31,864 bases of DNA from an uncultured Dialister sp. GTDB taxonomy: Bacteria > Bacillota > Negativicutes > Veillonellales > Dialisteraceae. The notes beneath the pieces were generated by a model. The model did not search any database. It worked only from the letters and a program-made list of their open reading frames with translations, and was not told the DNA's origin. The DNA lies in contig NZ_UPZP01000016.1 in the NCBI RefSeq assembly GCF_900538805.1, forward strand, positions 1-31,864. The letters run 5' to 3'. Shown here one piece after another: positions 15,346 through 23,357 of this stretch. The first letter of the stretch is position 1; each line of letters opens with the position of its first letter. A program made the translations under genes and the position numbers.

Positions 15346-15535
15346 TGATGTCTGTCGTCTGACGGTCTAACGTCTTCCCGCCGACTGGTATTTATCGGCA
15401 TTGGTATCACTAACGACACGCACCGAGATTCTTCACTGCGTTCAGAATGACAGTGCCCGGCGGGAAGCGGACAGCGGTAAGCTGACAGCCGTATCGCACA
15501 CTGTCCCACTATCCCACTTCCCCTCAGGTCATGCT
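15346..15535. repeat. Composite repeat block before gdhA
   Basis: Same order of parts as at 7606 and 10500: GATGTCTGTCGTCTGACGG, CTTCCCGCCGACTGGTA, a GATTCTTCACTGCG REP unit in inverted orientation (15427-15452), GCGGGAAGCGGACAGC, and a short CCCACT-type tail. No coding sequence is visible between 15346 and the gdhA promoter. Confidence 0.55.
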
Positions 15536-15593
15536 TTTTCCGATTCATTTCTGCGGCATCTATACCGAATACTCATACTTCCATGATTTCAAG

Positions 15594-15622
15594 TTTTCAA
15601 AATCCATGGCCGGTGTTATAGT
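15594..15622 (+). promoter_or_regulatory. Probable gdhA promoter
   Basis: TTTTCA (15594-15599), a 17-base spacer and TATAGT (15617-15622). The -35 box matches only moderately; placement 69 bases before the gdhA start is suitable. Confidence 0.5.
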
Positions 15623-15690
15623 AGAGGAAGCGGACCGGAAGGCGATTTTCCTTTATAACGGCCCAATCATTTCATTCTAGGAGGCATAAA

Positions 15691-16947
15691 ATGGCGAATT
15701 ACAATCCTTACGAAAACATGCTTGATGTGTTGGACAAAGCAGCCCAGGTGCTGGGTTACAAAAAAGAGGATTATGAATTTGTACGGTATCCGGAAAGGGA
15801 ACTCACCGTGAGCATTCCTATCCGCATGGACGACGGCCATGTGGAGGTCTTCTCCGGCTACCGTGTGCAGCACTCCACCGCCCGGGGCGCAGCGAAGGGC
15901 GGCATCCGCTTCCATCCCCAGTCCGATGAAAATGAAGTAAAGGCACTGGCTGCGTGGATGACCATTAAGAATGCTATCGGAAATATTCCCTACGGCGGCG
16001 CCAAAGGCGGCATCCGGGTGGACCCCCACAAGCTTTCCGCAAGAGAACTGGAACGGCTGACCCGCGGCTATGTACGGAAGATTTACCCCATCATCGGGCC
16101 CGATAAGGACGTACCGGCGCCGGATGTGAACACCAATGGACAGATCATGGCATGGATTGCCGACGAATACGCCGCCCTCTCCGGCAGCTGGCAGCCCGGC
16201 GTGGTGACCGGCAAGCCCCTTGCCACCGGCGGTTCCCTGGGAAGAAATGAAGCCACCGGCCGGGGCCTTCTCTTTACCCTACTGACCTGGTGTGAAAAGA
16301 ACCACAAGGACATCAAGGACCTCACCATGGCTGTCCAGGGCTTTGGCAACGTAGGCTCCGTAGGTGCCCTCCTCATGCACCAGGAAGGCGTGAAAATCAC
16401 CACCATCGGCGATATCAACGGCACCTGGCACAACCCCAAGGGCCTTGACATCGAAGCCATGTACGTATACGCCAACTCCCACGGCCGTTCCCTGAAGGGC
16501 TACACCGAAGCAGGCGCTGAAATCATTCCGGACAGCGAGCTCTTCAGCCAGGACGTAGACGTGCTCTTCATGGCTGCCCTGGAAAACCAGCTCAACGGAA
16601 GCACCATGGAAAAGGTCAAAGCGCCCCTTATCCTGGAAGGCGCCAACGGCCCCACCACGGAAGAAGCGGATGCTTACTTTGAAAAGCAGGGCATCGAAGT
16701 GCTGCCGGACGTCATGAGCAACGTAGGCGGCGTGGTGGGCTCCTACTTCGAATGGGTACAGAACCGCACCGGCTACTACTGGACTGAAGAGGAATACAAT
16801 GAGCGTCTCCGGAAAAAAATGAGAGAAGCCTATGAAGACGTGTATGCACTGAAGGAAAAATATCACGTCACCTACCGTCTGGCCGCTTACATGCTGGCCC
16901 TGCAGCGGGTAGTGGAAGCACAGAACACCAGAGGATTCCTGGGATAA
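15691..16947 (+). CDS. gdhA: Glutamate dehydrogenase
   Basis: 418 residues, the hexameric short-form length. It interconverts glutamate with 2-oxoglutarate and ammonium in the cytoplasm. Active-site residues are clear: Lys69 in AAKGGIRF, catalytic Lys105 in YGGAKGGIRVDP and Asp145 in VPAPDVNTNG. The Rossmann motif GFGNVGS is at 217-223, and Asp241 ends the second strand (TTIGDING), which favours NAD over NADP. Start ATG at 15691 follows TAGGAGG. It has its own promoter and a strong terminator. It is divergent from the amt-PII gene across a mosaic repeat, so ammonium uptake and glutamate metabolism are neighbours but separately transcribed. In an amino-acid fermenter it probably works mainly in the deaminating direction. 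Confidence 0.96.
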   Translation: MANYNPYENMLDVLDKAAQVLGYKKEDYEFVRYPERELTVSIPIRMDDGHVEVFSGYRVQHSTARGAAKGGIRFHPQSDENEVKALAAWMTIKNAIGNIPYGGAKGGIRVDPHKLSARELERLTRGYVRKIYPIIGPDKDVPAPDVNTNGQIMAWIADEYAALSGSWQPGVVTGKPLATGGSLGRNEATGRGLLFTLLTWCEKNHKDIKDLTMAVQGFGNVGSVGALLMHQEGVKITTIGDINGTWHNPKGLDIEAMYVYANSHGRSLKGYTEAGAEIIPDSELFSQDVDVLFMAALENQLNGSTMEKVKAPLILEGANGPTTEEADAYFEKQGIEVLPDVMSNVGGVVGSYFEWVQNRTGYYWTEEEYNERLRKKMREAYEDVYALKEKYHVTYRLAAYMLALQRVVEAQNTRGFLG

Positions 16948-16972
16948 TCGGAATATCTCGCAGATAAAAAGA

Positions 16973-17020
16973 GGGGCCCTGTGAAATGAAAGCCGTCATT
17001 TCACAGGGCCCCCTTTTTTT
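16973..17020 (+). terminator. Rho-independent terminator of gdhA
   Basis: GGGGCCCTGTGAAATGA pairs with TCATTTCACAGGGCCCC around a six-base loop, followed by T7. It is one of the strongest hairpins in the window. Confidence 0.95.
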
Positions 17021-17023
17021 ATA

Positions 17024-17032
17024 TGATATAAT
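17024..17032 (+). promoter_or_regulatory. Possible extended -10 promoter for nfo
   Basis: TGATATAAT: an extended -10 (TGn plus consensus TATAAT) directly after the gdhA terminator. No good -35 box is visible. The leader would be about 160 bases and would include the miniature MITE hairpin. Confidence 0.4.
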
Positions 17033-17049
17033 CGGGAAAGAAAATCTGC

Positions 17050-17097
17050 TAAGGAAGCGCTGATTAAATTGTTATCGAATTAATCAGTGCTTCCTTA
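17050..17097. mobile_element. Miniature (48-bp) derivative of the TA-flanked MITE
   Basis: TAAGGAAGCGCTGATTAA and TTAATCAGTGCTTCCTTA face each other with only a 12-base centre, again bounded by TA. It keeps the termini of the 165-bp element at 3771 but has lost the interior. It lies between the gdhA terminator and nfo, probably in the nfo leader. Confidence 0.75.
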
Positions 17098-17200
17098 GGA
17101 ACCGGATAAATTCGCAGGCTTCCTCTTTTCTTAGGGATACCGGCACTGTGAATACAGCCTTTTTATACAGTTCATTCATATTTCATAGAAGGAGATACAT

Positions 17201-18037
17201 ATGTTTATCATAGGATGTCATTTATCTGTTTCCAAAGGTTTCCTTGCCATGGGAAAAACCGCCACCGCCATCGGCGGCAATACATTCCAGTTCTTTCCCA
17301 GAAATCCCCGGGGCGGACAGGCTAAGCCTCTTATCGAAGAGGACGTGGACGCCCTTTCCCGGTGGATGGAGGAGCACCATTTCGGCCCCATCCTCTGCCA
17401 CGGCGCCTACACCATGAACGGCACTTCCACGAAGGAATCGGTGCGGGAATTTGCCAGGACTGCCATGCGAGAGGACCTGGCCAAAACCGCCCACCTTCCC
17501 CGCTGTATGTACAATTTCCACCCCGGCGCCCACCTGAAGCAGGGCGTGGACAGGGCGGTCATCCTTATCGCCGACATGCTGAACTACGCCATGGACCAGG
17601 AAGAGCTGCCAAAGTATGTACTTCTGGAAACCATGGCCGGCAAGGGCACCGAAGTGGGCCGCACCTTCGAGGAACTGGCGGCCATTATGGAAAAGGTGGA
17701 ACGGAAGGACCGGCTGGGCGTGTGTCTGGACACCTGCCATGTGTACGACGGCGGCTACGACATAAGAGACAGCCTGGACGGCGTGCTCCATCACTTCGAT
17801 GAAATCATCGGCCTTCCCCGCCTCCACGCCATCCACCTGAACGATGACAAGAACCCCCTGGGGAGCCACAAGGACCGCCACGAAAAAATCGGCGAAGGCA
17901 CCCTGGGCCTTGACGCAATCGCCCGCATCATCAACCACCCCCTGCTGAAGGACCTCCCCTTCTACCTGGAAACGCCAAACGAACTCCCGGGCTATGAAAA
18001 GGAAATCGCCCTGCTGAAAAGCCTGCGGGAAGCATGA
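17201..18037 (+). CDS. nfo: Endonuclease IV, AP endonuclease
   Basis: 278 residues, typical length. The enzyme cuts DNA at abasic sites and removes 3' blocking groups in base excision repair. The three-zinc TIM barrel ligands are all present: CHGAYTMN, NFHPGAH, LETMAGKGTEVG (Glu), CLDTCHVYDGGYDI (Asp and His), HAIHLNDDKNPLGSHKDRHEKIGEG-type loop (His and DRH) and the final YLETPNE (Glu). Start ATG at 17201 follows AAGGAG. It heads a run of DNA-maintenance genes (sbcD, sbcC, dnaB and a uracil-DNA glycosylase further on). The next gene begins 29 bases after its stop. Confidence 0.96.
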   Translation: MFIIGCHLSVSKGFLAMGKTATAIGGNTFQFFPRNPRGGQAKPLIEEDVDALSRWMEEHHFGPILCHGAYTMNGTSTKESVREFARTAMREDLAKTAHLPRCMYNFHPGAHLKQGVDRAVILIADMLNYAMDQEELPKYVLLETMAGKGTEVGRTFEELAAIMEKVERKDRLGVCLDTCHVYDGGYDIRDSLDGVLHHFDEIIGLPRLHAIHLNDDKNPLGSHKDRHEKIGEGTLGLDAIARIINHPLLKDLPFYLETPNELPGYEKEIALLKSLREA

Positions 18038-18066
18038 TATAATACGGATAGAAAGGGGGAATGACC

Positions 18067-18408
18067 ATGTGCAGTCCATCTGAATTACAAACAGTCATCC
18101 AACGAGTGGCAAAAGCGTACCGCTCTGTTTTCGGCAGGGATATTACCCGCATCGTTCTTTATGGTTCCTATGCGCGGGGAGATTATACCGATGATTCGGA
18201 TTTAGATATGGCAGCCATCGTTATTGGCTCCCGCTCGGAGCTGCAGCAAAAGCTGAAAAAGGTCTGGGATGTATCTTCCGATTTAGAGTTGGAGTACGGC
18301 ATTGTGATTTCCCCTGTTGTCATCCCCTATGACGAGTATGAGAGGTACAAGGATGATGTACCTTATTATCGCAATATCAGTCAGGAAGGGGTGAACGTGG
18401 TTGCTTAA
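18067..18408 (+). CDS. MNT-type nucleotidyltransferase, partner of HEPN protein
   Basis: 113 residues when started at ATG 18067, 8 bases after AAAGGGGG; an ATG at 18061 abuts that site and is less likely. The polymerase-beta nucleotidyltransferase motif is intact: GSYARGDYTDDSDLD, with the two catalytic aspartates, preceded by ITRIVLY. In HepT-MntA systems the MNT protein neutralises the HEPN RNase by adding AMP groups. The stop overlaps the HEPN start by 8 bases, so the two are translationally coupled. A TGATATAAT at the very end of nfo (18035-18043) may serve as their own promoter. Base composition is clearly more AT-rich than nfo or sbcD, suggesting acquisition. Confidence 0.88.
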   Translation: MCSPSELQTVIQRVAKAYRSVFGRDITRIVLYGSYARGDYTDDSDLDMAAIVIGSRSELQQKLKKVWDVSSDLELEYGIVISPVVIPYDEYERYKDDVPYYRNISQEGVNVVA

Positions 18409-18808
18409 GAAACGACTGGAGCTCATGAATTATCGCATGGAAATGGCAAAAGAAAGGCTTGATTCTGCCCATATTCTTTTGGAACACCATAATTTCAAAG
18501 ATTCCATAGGTCGTTCCTACTATGCTATGTTTACAGCGGTTCGTGCCATTCTGGCATTGGATGGGGTAGACTTCAAAAAGCATGCCGGTGTCATTTCCTA
18601 TTTCCAAAAGGAATATATCAAAACCGGCGTATTTGAGGTCAGGTATTCCAAGTATTTGAGCCAGGCCTTTCAAATTCGAAATAATACGGATTATGCTGAT
18701 TTCTTTATTGTTTCAAAGGAGGACGCAGAAGAACAATACACAAGGGCAGAAGATTTTTACCAAATGATTAAGAATTACCTGCCCGGCAGGGTAAATAAGG
18801 AAGTGTAG
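18401..18808 (+). CDS. HEPN domain protein (UPF0332-like), likely toxin half of a MNT-HEPN pair
   Basis: 135 residues from TTG 18401, which has AGGAAGGGG upstream and overlaps the MNT stop; a later ATG at 18425 is possible but poorly spaced. It is an all-helical HEPN protein: YYAMFTAVRAIL in the second helix and the late motif FQIRNNTDYADFF. The arginine of the HEPN RNase motif (R-x4-H) is present, but the histidine position is Tyr, as is usual in the UPF0332 branch. RNase activity is therefore uncertain. A hairpin terminator closes the pair. The pair is inserted between nfo and sbcD and is AT-rich compared with both. Confidence 0.85.
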   Translation: MLKKRLELMNYRMEMAKERLDSAHILLEHHNFKDSIGRSYYAMFTAVRAILALDGVDFKKHAGVISYFQKEYIKTGVFEVRYSKYLSQAFQIRNNTDYADFFIVSKEDAEEQYTRAEDFYQMIKNYLPGRVNKEV

Positions 18809-18810
18809 GA

Positions 18811-18844
18811 AGAGGAATTTGCAGAGAGGCAGGTTCCTCTTTTC
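18811..18844 (+). terminator. Terminator after the MNT-HEPN pair
   Basis: AGAGGAA (18811-18817) pairs with TTCCTCT (18834-18840), followed by TTTC. The loop is long, so strength is moderate. It separates the pair from sbcD. Confidence 0.55.
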
Positions 18845-18864
18845 TATCAGCAAAGGAGGCAGCT

Positions 18865-20031
18865 ATGAAATTTATCCATACAGCAGACTGGCATCTGGGG
18901 AAGCTCCTGAAGGAGCACAGCATGACGGAGGACCAGGAGTGGCTTTTGAATAACCGGTTTCTTCCTCTGGTGGACGAGGAGAAGCCGGATGCCATTCTTT
19001 TGTCCGGCGATGTGTACGACCGCTCCTATCCGCCGGAGGAGGCGGTGGAGCTTTTTGACCGCATGACCGAGGAAATCGTGGGGAAGCGGAAGATTCCCTT
19101 TATCATCATCAGCGGCAACCATGACAGCGCGGAGCGTCTGGCCGTGGCGAGCCGCCTTTTGAAGTGGCAGGGCCTTTATATTTTCGGACCCCTCACCCGT
19201 CTTTCGCCGGTGATTCTGGAGGATGAATGGGGGAAAGTGGCTTTCTGCCCCCTTCCCTACGCAGAGCCTGCCCGGGTGCGGGTGATGATGAATGTACTTG
19301 GCCTGGAGGGCGCAGAAGATGTCCATTCCTATGAGGACGCAGAGAAGGCGCTGTCCGATTATCTCCTTTCCCTTCTTCCAGATGAACCTATGCGGAAGGT
19401 GGCCCTGGCCCATGCCTTTGCCGCGGGCGGCACGCCGTCGGAATCGGAGCGGCCCCTTTCCATCGGCGGCTATGACCGCATCGGCGATACCGTTTTTGAG
19501 GGCTATGACTACACCGCCCTGGGCCATCTCCACCGGCCGCAGAAGACGCAGAAGGATTCGGAGAAAATCCAGTACAGCGGCAGCCTCATGCGCTATTCCT
19601 TCGACGAAGTGAACCAGAAGAAGGGCGTCATCCTCTGCGATTTGGATAAGGATGGCAAGGTGCATACGAAATTCAAGGAAATGGTGCCCCGCTATCAGGT
19701 GCGCTGCATGGAAGGGGCCTTTGATGTCCTCATGGGAGAGGGAACGGAGCCTTCTGACGATTACCTGCAGATCCGCCTCACCGATGAAGCACCGGTGATT
19801 GACGCCATGCCCAAGCTTCGGACGAAATTCCCCCACGCCCTGGGAGTGGAGCAGGACATGGGATACAAAGAGGATGAAGGAAACCGGGATATCCATCTGG
19901 AGCAGATGAGCGATGAGGACATACTGAAACGGTTCGTCCACCAGTTCCGGGACCGGGATCTGTCGGAGGACGAGGAAAAACTGGCCCTTGATACCTGGGA
20001 AAGGGTGTACAGAAAGGAGAATGCACAATGA
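18865..20031 (+). CDS. sbcD: Exonuclease subunit SbcD (Mre11 family)
   Basis: 388 residues. Metallophosphoesterase motifs appear in order: HTADWHLGK (residue 6 on), LLSGDVYDR, IISGNHDS, VALAHAF and ALGHLHRPQ, all with the metal-binding His and Asp residues. With SbcC it forms the SbcCD complex, an ATP-driven nuclease that opens hairpins and trims blocked double-strand ends. Start ATG at 18865 follows AAAGGAGG. Its stop overlaps the sbcC start by four bases (ATGA), the usual coupled arrangement. Confidence 0.97.
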   Translation: MKFIHTADWHLGKLLKEHSMTEDQEWLLNNRFLPLVDEEKPDAILLSGDVYDRSYPPEEAVELFDRMTEEIVGKRKIPFIIISGNHDSAERLAVASRLLKWQGLYIFGPLTRLSPVILEDEWGKVAFCPLPYAEPARVRVMMNVLGLEGAEDVHSYEDAEKALSDYLLSLLPDEPMRKVALAHAFAAGGTPSESERPLSIGGYDRIGDTVFEGYDYTALGHLHRPQKTQKDSEKIQYSGSLMRYSFDEVNQKKGVILCDLDKDGKVHTKFKEMVPRYQVRCMEGAFDVLMGEGTEPSDDYLQIRLTDEAPVIDAMPKLRTKFPHALGVEQDMGYKEDEGNRDIHLEQMSDEDILKRFVHQFRDRDLSEDEEKLALDTWERVYRKENAQ

Positions 20032-22649
20032 GACCGCTGAAATTGACCATGCGGGCCTTCGGCCCCTACGCGGGAGAAACAGTCATTGATTTTGACAAAC
20101 TGGACGGGCGGCACCTCTTCCTTATCTGCGGCCCCACCGGCGCCGGAAAGACCACCATCCTGGACGCCATGTGCTATGCCCTCTACGGCAAGACAAGCGG
20201 CGACCGCACCGGCAGCCACATGCGGAGCGACTATGCCTCCACCGCCCAGAAGACGGAAGTAATTTTTGATTTCATGATCGGTGGGAAAACCTACCGCGCC
20301 ATCCGAAGCCCGGAGCAGACCATCGACAAGAAGCGGGGCAAGGGGCAGACAAGGGCGGCCATGCAGGCCTCCCTGTCGGAGCTGGAGGACGGAAAGGAAA
20401 TCCGCACCATCCGCACCGGCGTGGAGGAAGCGGCGGGTAAACTCATCGGATTAAACGCCAGCCAGTTCTGCCAGGTCATCCTCCTGCCCCAGGGGGATTT
20501 CCGAAAGCTCCTGGTGGCCAAGGCCGATGAAAGGGAAGCCATCTTGAAGCAGCTCTTCAAGACCCAGCGTTTTTCCGATTTCCAGAATGAACTGCGTCTT
20601 TCCCTGAATGAGCTTCTGAAAAAGAAGGCCGCAGAGGACACGGAGCTTGCCGCCACCCTCTCCATGGCCGCTGTGTCCGGAGAAGAGGAACTTAAGAAGG
20701 AAACAGAGGAAACGGTCCGTCTTCTGGAAGACATCAAAAAGAAGAGGGAAGAAGAGGACCGAAAATATGCCGATTTCCAGAAGAACTACCAGAAAGCGGC
20801 GGTTCTCTCCACCCATTTTGAAACACTGGCAAAGGCAGAGGCCCAGCTGAAAGCCCTTCGGGAAAAAGAAGAAGAAATGAAAAAGGCGGAGGAAAGCCTT
20901 AAGTACATCCGCTCTGCCCGGGAGCTGGCCCCCTATTTTGAGAACCTGGATAAAATTTCAAACGACGGGAAACTGGTAAGAAAGAATCGGGACCGCTGCG
21001 AAGCTGAAAGGGATAAAGCCGCCGCCGAAAAGGAGAAACTGGCCGAAAAATCAGCGCAGCTGGAAGCCAGAAAAGACGAAATAGAAGGATACCGCCGGAA
21101 ATCGGCGGAAATGGTGCAGTGGATGCCGAAGGCCAAAGCCTACGGCGCCACCCTTCGGGAAGTGAACCGGCTCACAGAGAAGGTGATGGAAGCGCAGGCG
21201 GAGCTGCAGAAACTTAACGTCAAAGCGGAAGCAGACAGGAAAATCAAGGAACAGGCGGAAGCGGAAGCAGAATCCCTCCGCCGGGACTACATTTTCGGGC
21301 AGGCCGCTATCCTGGCCAGCCAGCTGAAAGAGGGAGAGCCATGCCCGGTGTGCGGCTCCATCCACCATCCCCACCCCGCCGTATCGGACAAAAAACTGCC
21401 TACGGAGGACGAAGTGAAAAAGGCCCAGGAAAGGGCGGCCAAAGCGGCAGAAACCTGGAGCGACAGCACCCAGCTGGCCCAGCAGTACCAGGTTTCCGCC
21501 TACGTATCCGCCATTTCCGAGCAGGGCTACGCCCAGGCAAAAATGCGGACTTTGGAGGACGTGCCGGAAGAATTCAGAAAACCCATTGCTTTAAGGAATG
21601 CCATCCACCGGCTGAATGAAGAAATCCAGCGCTGGGAAAAGGAAACGGCGGACACCGCCAAAGCCAGGGAGCAGGCAGTCTCTGCCTTTGCCGCCGCCGA
21701 CGCAGGATATAAGGCAGCCGACGCCCAGCGGGAAAAACTGGCGAAGGACTACGAAGACGGCACAAAGGCACTGGGTGAAAAATCGAAAGAGGCCGGCTTT
21801 GAAAGCCTTTTTTCCTGCCGCAGCTGGTACGAAAGAAGGGGTGATGAAAAAGCCCTGACCGATGCCCTTGAAACATACCGCCGACTGCGCCAGGGCGCTG
21901 AAAAGGTGCAGTCCGACGAAACCGATTTCCTCAAGGGAAGCGAGAAACCGGACATGGCCCGCCTGGGCAGGGAGGATTTGGACCACCAGAGTGCCATCCG
22001 CAGCATGGTGAAAATGATTTCCGACGGAGAAAACAGGAAGAAACTCCTGGAGGACACGGCGGCCAAAGTGAAGGACATTGCAGAGCGCCACGAAAAGACG
22101 CTGAAGGACACCAGCCTGGTGTCGGGACTCTACAACCTCACCAGAGGTGAAAAATCCCGCATTACCCTGGAAAGGTACGTGCTTGGCGCCCTGCTGGATG
22201 AAGTGGCCAAGGCCGCAAACCTGCGCCTCCTGGACATGAGCCACCACCGCTACAGCCTTCACCGCATGGCCGGCGACAGCACCGACGGAAGGGGCGGCCT
22301 CACCCTGGAAGTGTCCGACAGCTACACCGGCCGCTCCCGCCCCGCCAATACCCTCTCCGGCGGCGAAACCTTCCTGGCCTCCCTCTCCCTGGCCCTGGGC
22401 CTGGCGGACGTGGTGCAGGCCAAACAGGGCGGCGTGCGGCTGGACACCATGTTCATCGACGAAGGCTTCGGCACCCTGGACCCGGAGGCCCTGAACAGCG
22501 CCATGAATACATTAATCGACCTGCAGAACACCGGTCGTCTGGTAGGCATTATCTCCCACGTGCCGGAACTGGAAGAACGGATTGACGCCAGACTCAAGGT
22601 GACGCCGGCAGAAAAAGGAAGCAAAGCGGAGTTTGAAATACTGGAATGA
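20028..22649 (+). CDS. sbcC: Exonuclease subunit SbcC (Rad50-like SMC ATPase)
   Basis: 873 residues, shorter than Escherichia coli SbcC (about 1048). Walker A GPTGAGKTT is near residue 36, the zinc-hook CPVC near 438-441, the ABC signature LSGGETFLASL near 775 and Walker B MFIDEGFGTLD near 807. Between them are two long charged coiled-coil arms rich in Lys, Glu and Ala. The arms are short, as in Thermotoga-like Rad50, but all essential elements are present. It is the ATPase and tether of SbcCD, translationally coupled to sbcD. The surrounding DNA is unusually rich in palindromes, the kind of structure this complex attacks. Confidence 0.97.
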   Translation: MRPLKLTMRAFGPYAGETVIDFDKLDGRHLFLICGPTGAGKTTILDAMCYALYGKTSGDRTGSHMRSDYASTAQKTEVIFDFMIGGKTYRAIRSPEQTIDKKRGKGQTRAAMQASLSELEDGKEIRTIRTGVEEAAGKLIGLNASQFCQVILLPQGDFRKLLVAKADEREAILKQLFKTQRFSDFQNELRLSLNELLKKKAAEDTELAATLSMAAVSGEEELKKETEETVRLLEDIKKKREEEDRKYADFQKNYQKAAVLSTHFETLAKAEAQLKALREKEEEMKKAEESLKYIRSARELAPYFENLDKISNDGKLVRKNRDRCEAERDKAAAEKEKLAEKSAQLEARKDEIEGYRRKSAEMVQWMPKAKAYGATLREVNRLTEKVMEAQAELQKLNVKAEADRKIKEQAEAEAESLRRDYIFGQAAILASQLKEGEPCPVCGSIHHPHPAVSDKKLPTEDEVKKAQERAAKAAETWSDSTQLAQQYQVSAYVSAISEQGYAQAKMRTLEDVPEEFRKPIALRNAIHRLNEEIQRWEKETADTAKAREQAVSAFAAADAGYKAADAQREKLAKDYEDGTKALGEKSKEAGFESLFSCRSWYERRGDEKALTDALETYRRLRQGAEKVQSDETDFLKGSEKPDMARLGREDLDHQSAIRSMVKMISDGENRKKLLEDTAAKVKDIAERHEKTLKDTSLVSGLYNLTRGEKSRITLERYVLGALLDEVAKAANLRLLDMSHHRYSLHRMAGDSTDGRGGLTLEVSDSYTGRSRPANTLSGGETFLASLSLALGLADVVQAKQGGVRLDTMFIDEGFGTLDPEALNSAMNTLIDLQNTGRLVGIISHVPELEERIDARLKVTPAEKGSKAEFEILE

Positions 22650-22669
22650 CTGAGTGTCAATAGTGGCGG

Positions 22670-23200
22670 GCAGCTGTATTCCCGAATAGCAGTAAAGGGG
22701 CGCCGCTTCGCGGCAGGTTGTGAAAAAAGGTTGTGAGGGCAAAGGTTCAGAAGGTTCAAAGGGTTCAGAGGGTTCAAAGGGTGGTGGTATCGCCTACGGC
22801 GATGAAGTTATATATTGCCGCCTGCGGCGGCAAAACCTTTATGACCGCGCCTGCGGCGCGTGGAAATGCACCCCTTTTGGTACCTACGGTACCGCCTTCC
22901 CCCCGATGGGGGGACTTTGCTCTCCACCCAGCTTTGGAACTCAAAAGTACCTCATAGTATCATGCTGCTAAAATCTCCCCCTCCGGGGGAGACGTCGCCA
23001 CAGGCAACAGAAGGGGTGCATTTCCATCGGGCGAAGCCCGGTTGTTTGGTTTTCGCTGCCACAGGCAGCATATATAACTCCCTTTGAACCAGCCCGCTCT
23101 GTGGGCGGAACCAGAGCCGCCCAGGGCGCAGCCCGACGGCGGCTTGAACCCGGGCGCCGCAGGCGCCTGAACCCTCTTGCGTTCGGGAATACTGTCCAGC
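22670..23200. repeat. Mosaic palindromic intergenic element, copy 10
   Basis: Both outer ends carry the end motif (GTATTCCCGA at 22677-22686 and TTCGGGAATACTG near 23183-23195), in inverted orientation. Inside: CGCCGCTTCGCGGC, GGTTCAGAAGG tracts, ATCGCCTACGGCGAT, TTGCCGCCTGCGGCGGCAA, CGCGCCTGCGGCGCG, GGTACCTACGGTACC, TTTGAACC and GGGCGCCGCAGGCGCC. No gene is visible from 22650 to 23357. Confidence 0.72.
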
Positions 23201-23305
23201 AGACAACAGCAGCGGTAAGCGGACAGCCGACAGCCCTCCTCCTCACTGTCTCACTGTTCCACTTTCCCACTAGCTCACCAGCTCACTACCACACCAGTCC
23301 ACTAA
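23201..23305. repeat. Degenerate 8-bp array before dnaB
   Basis: GCGGTAAGCGGACAGCCGACAGC units followed by CTCACTGT and CCACTAGCTCACCAGC units with period 8, ending at the dnaB promoter. It is the same family as 9200-9265. Confidence 0.6.
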
Positions 23306-23309
23306 AATA

Positions 23310-23318
23310 TGCTAGAAT
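23310..23318 (+). promoter_or_regulatory. Probable dnaB promoter, extended -10
   Basis: TGCTAGAAT, an extended -10 with TG one base before TAGAAT, 40 bases before the dnaB start. Upstream is the 8-bp repeat array, so no conventional -35 box can be named. Confidence 0.5.
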
Positions 23319-23357
23319 ATAAAGTACGAATATCATTTCACGAAGGGAGGCATTTTT

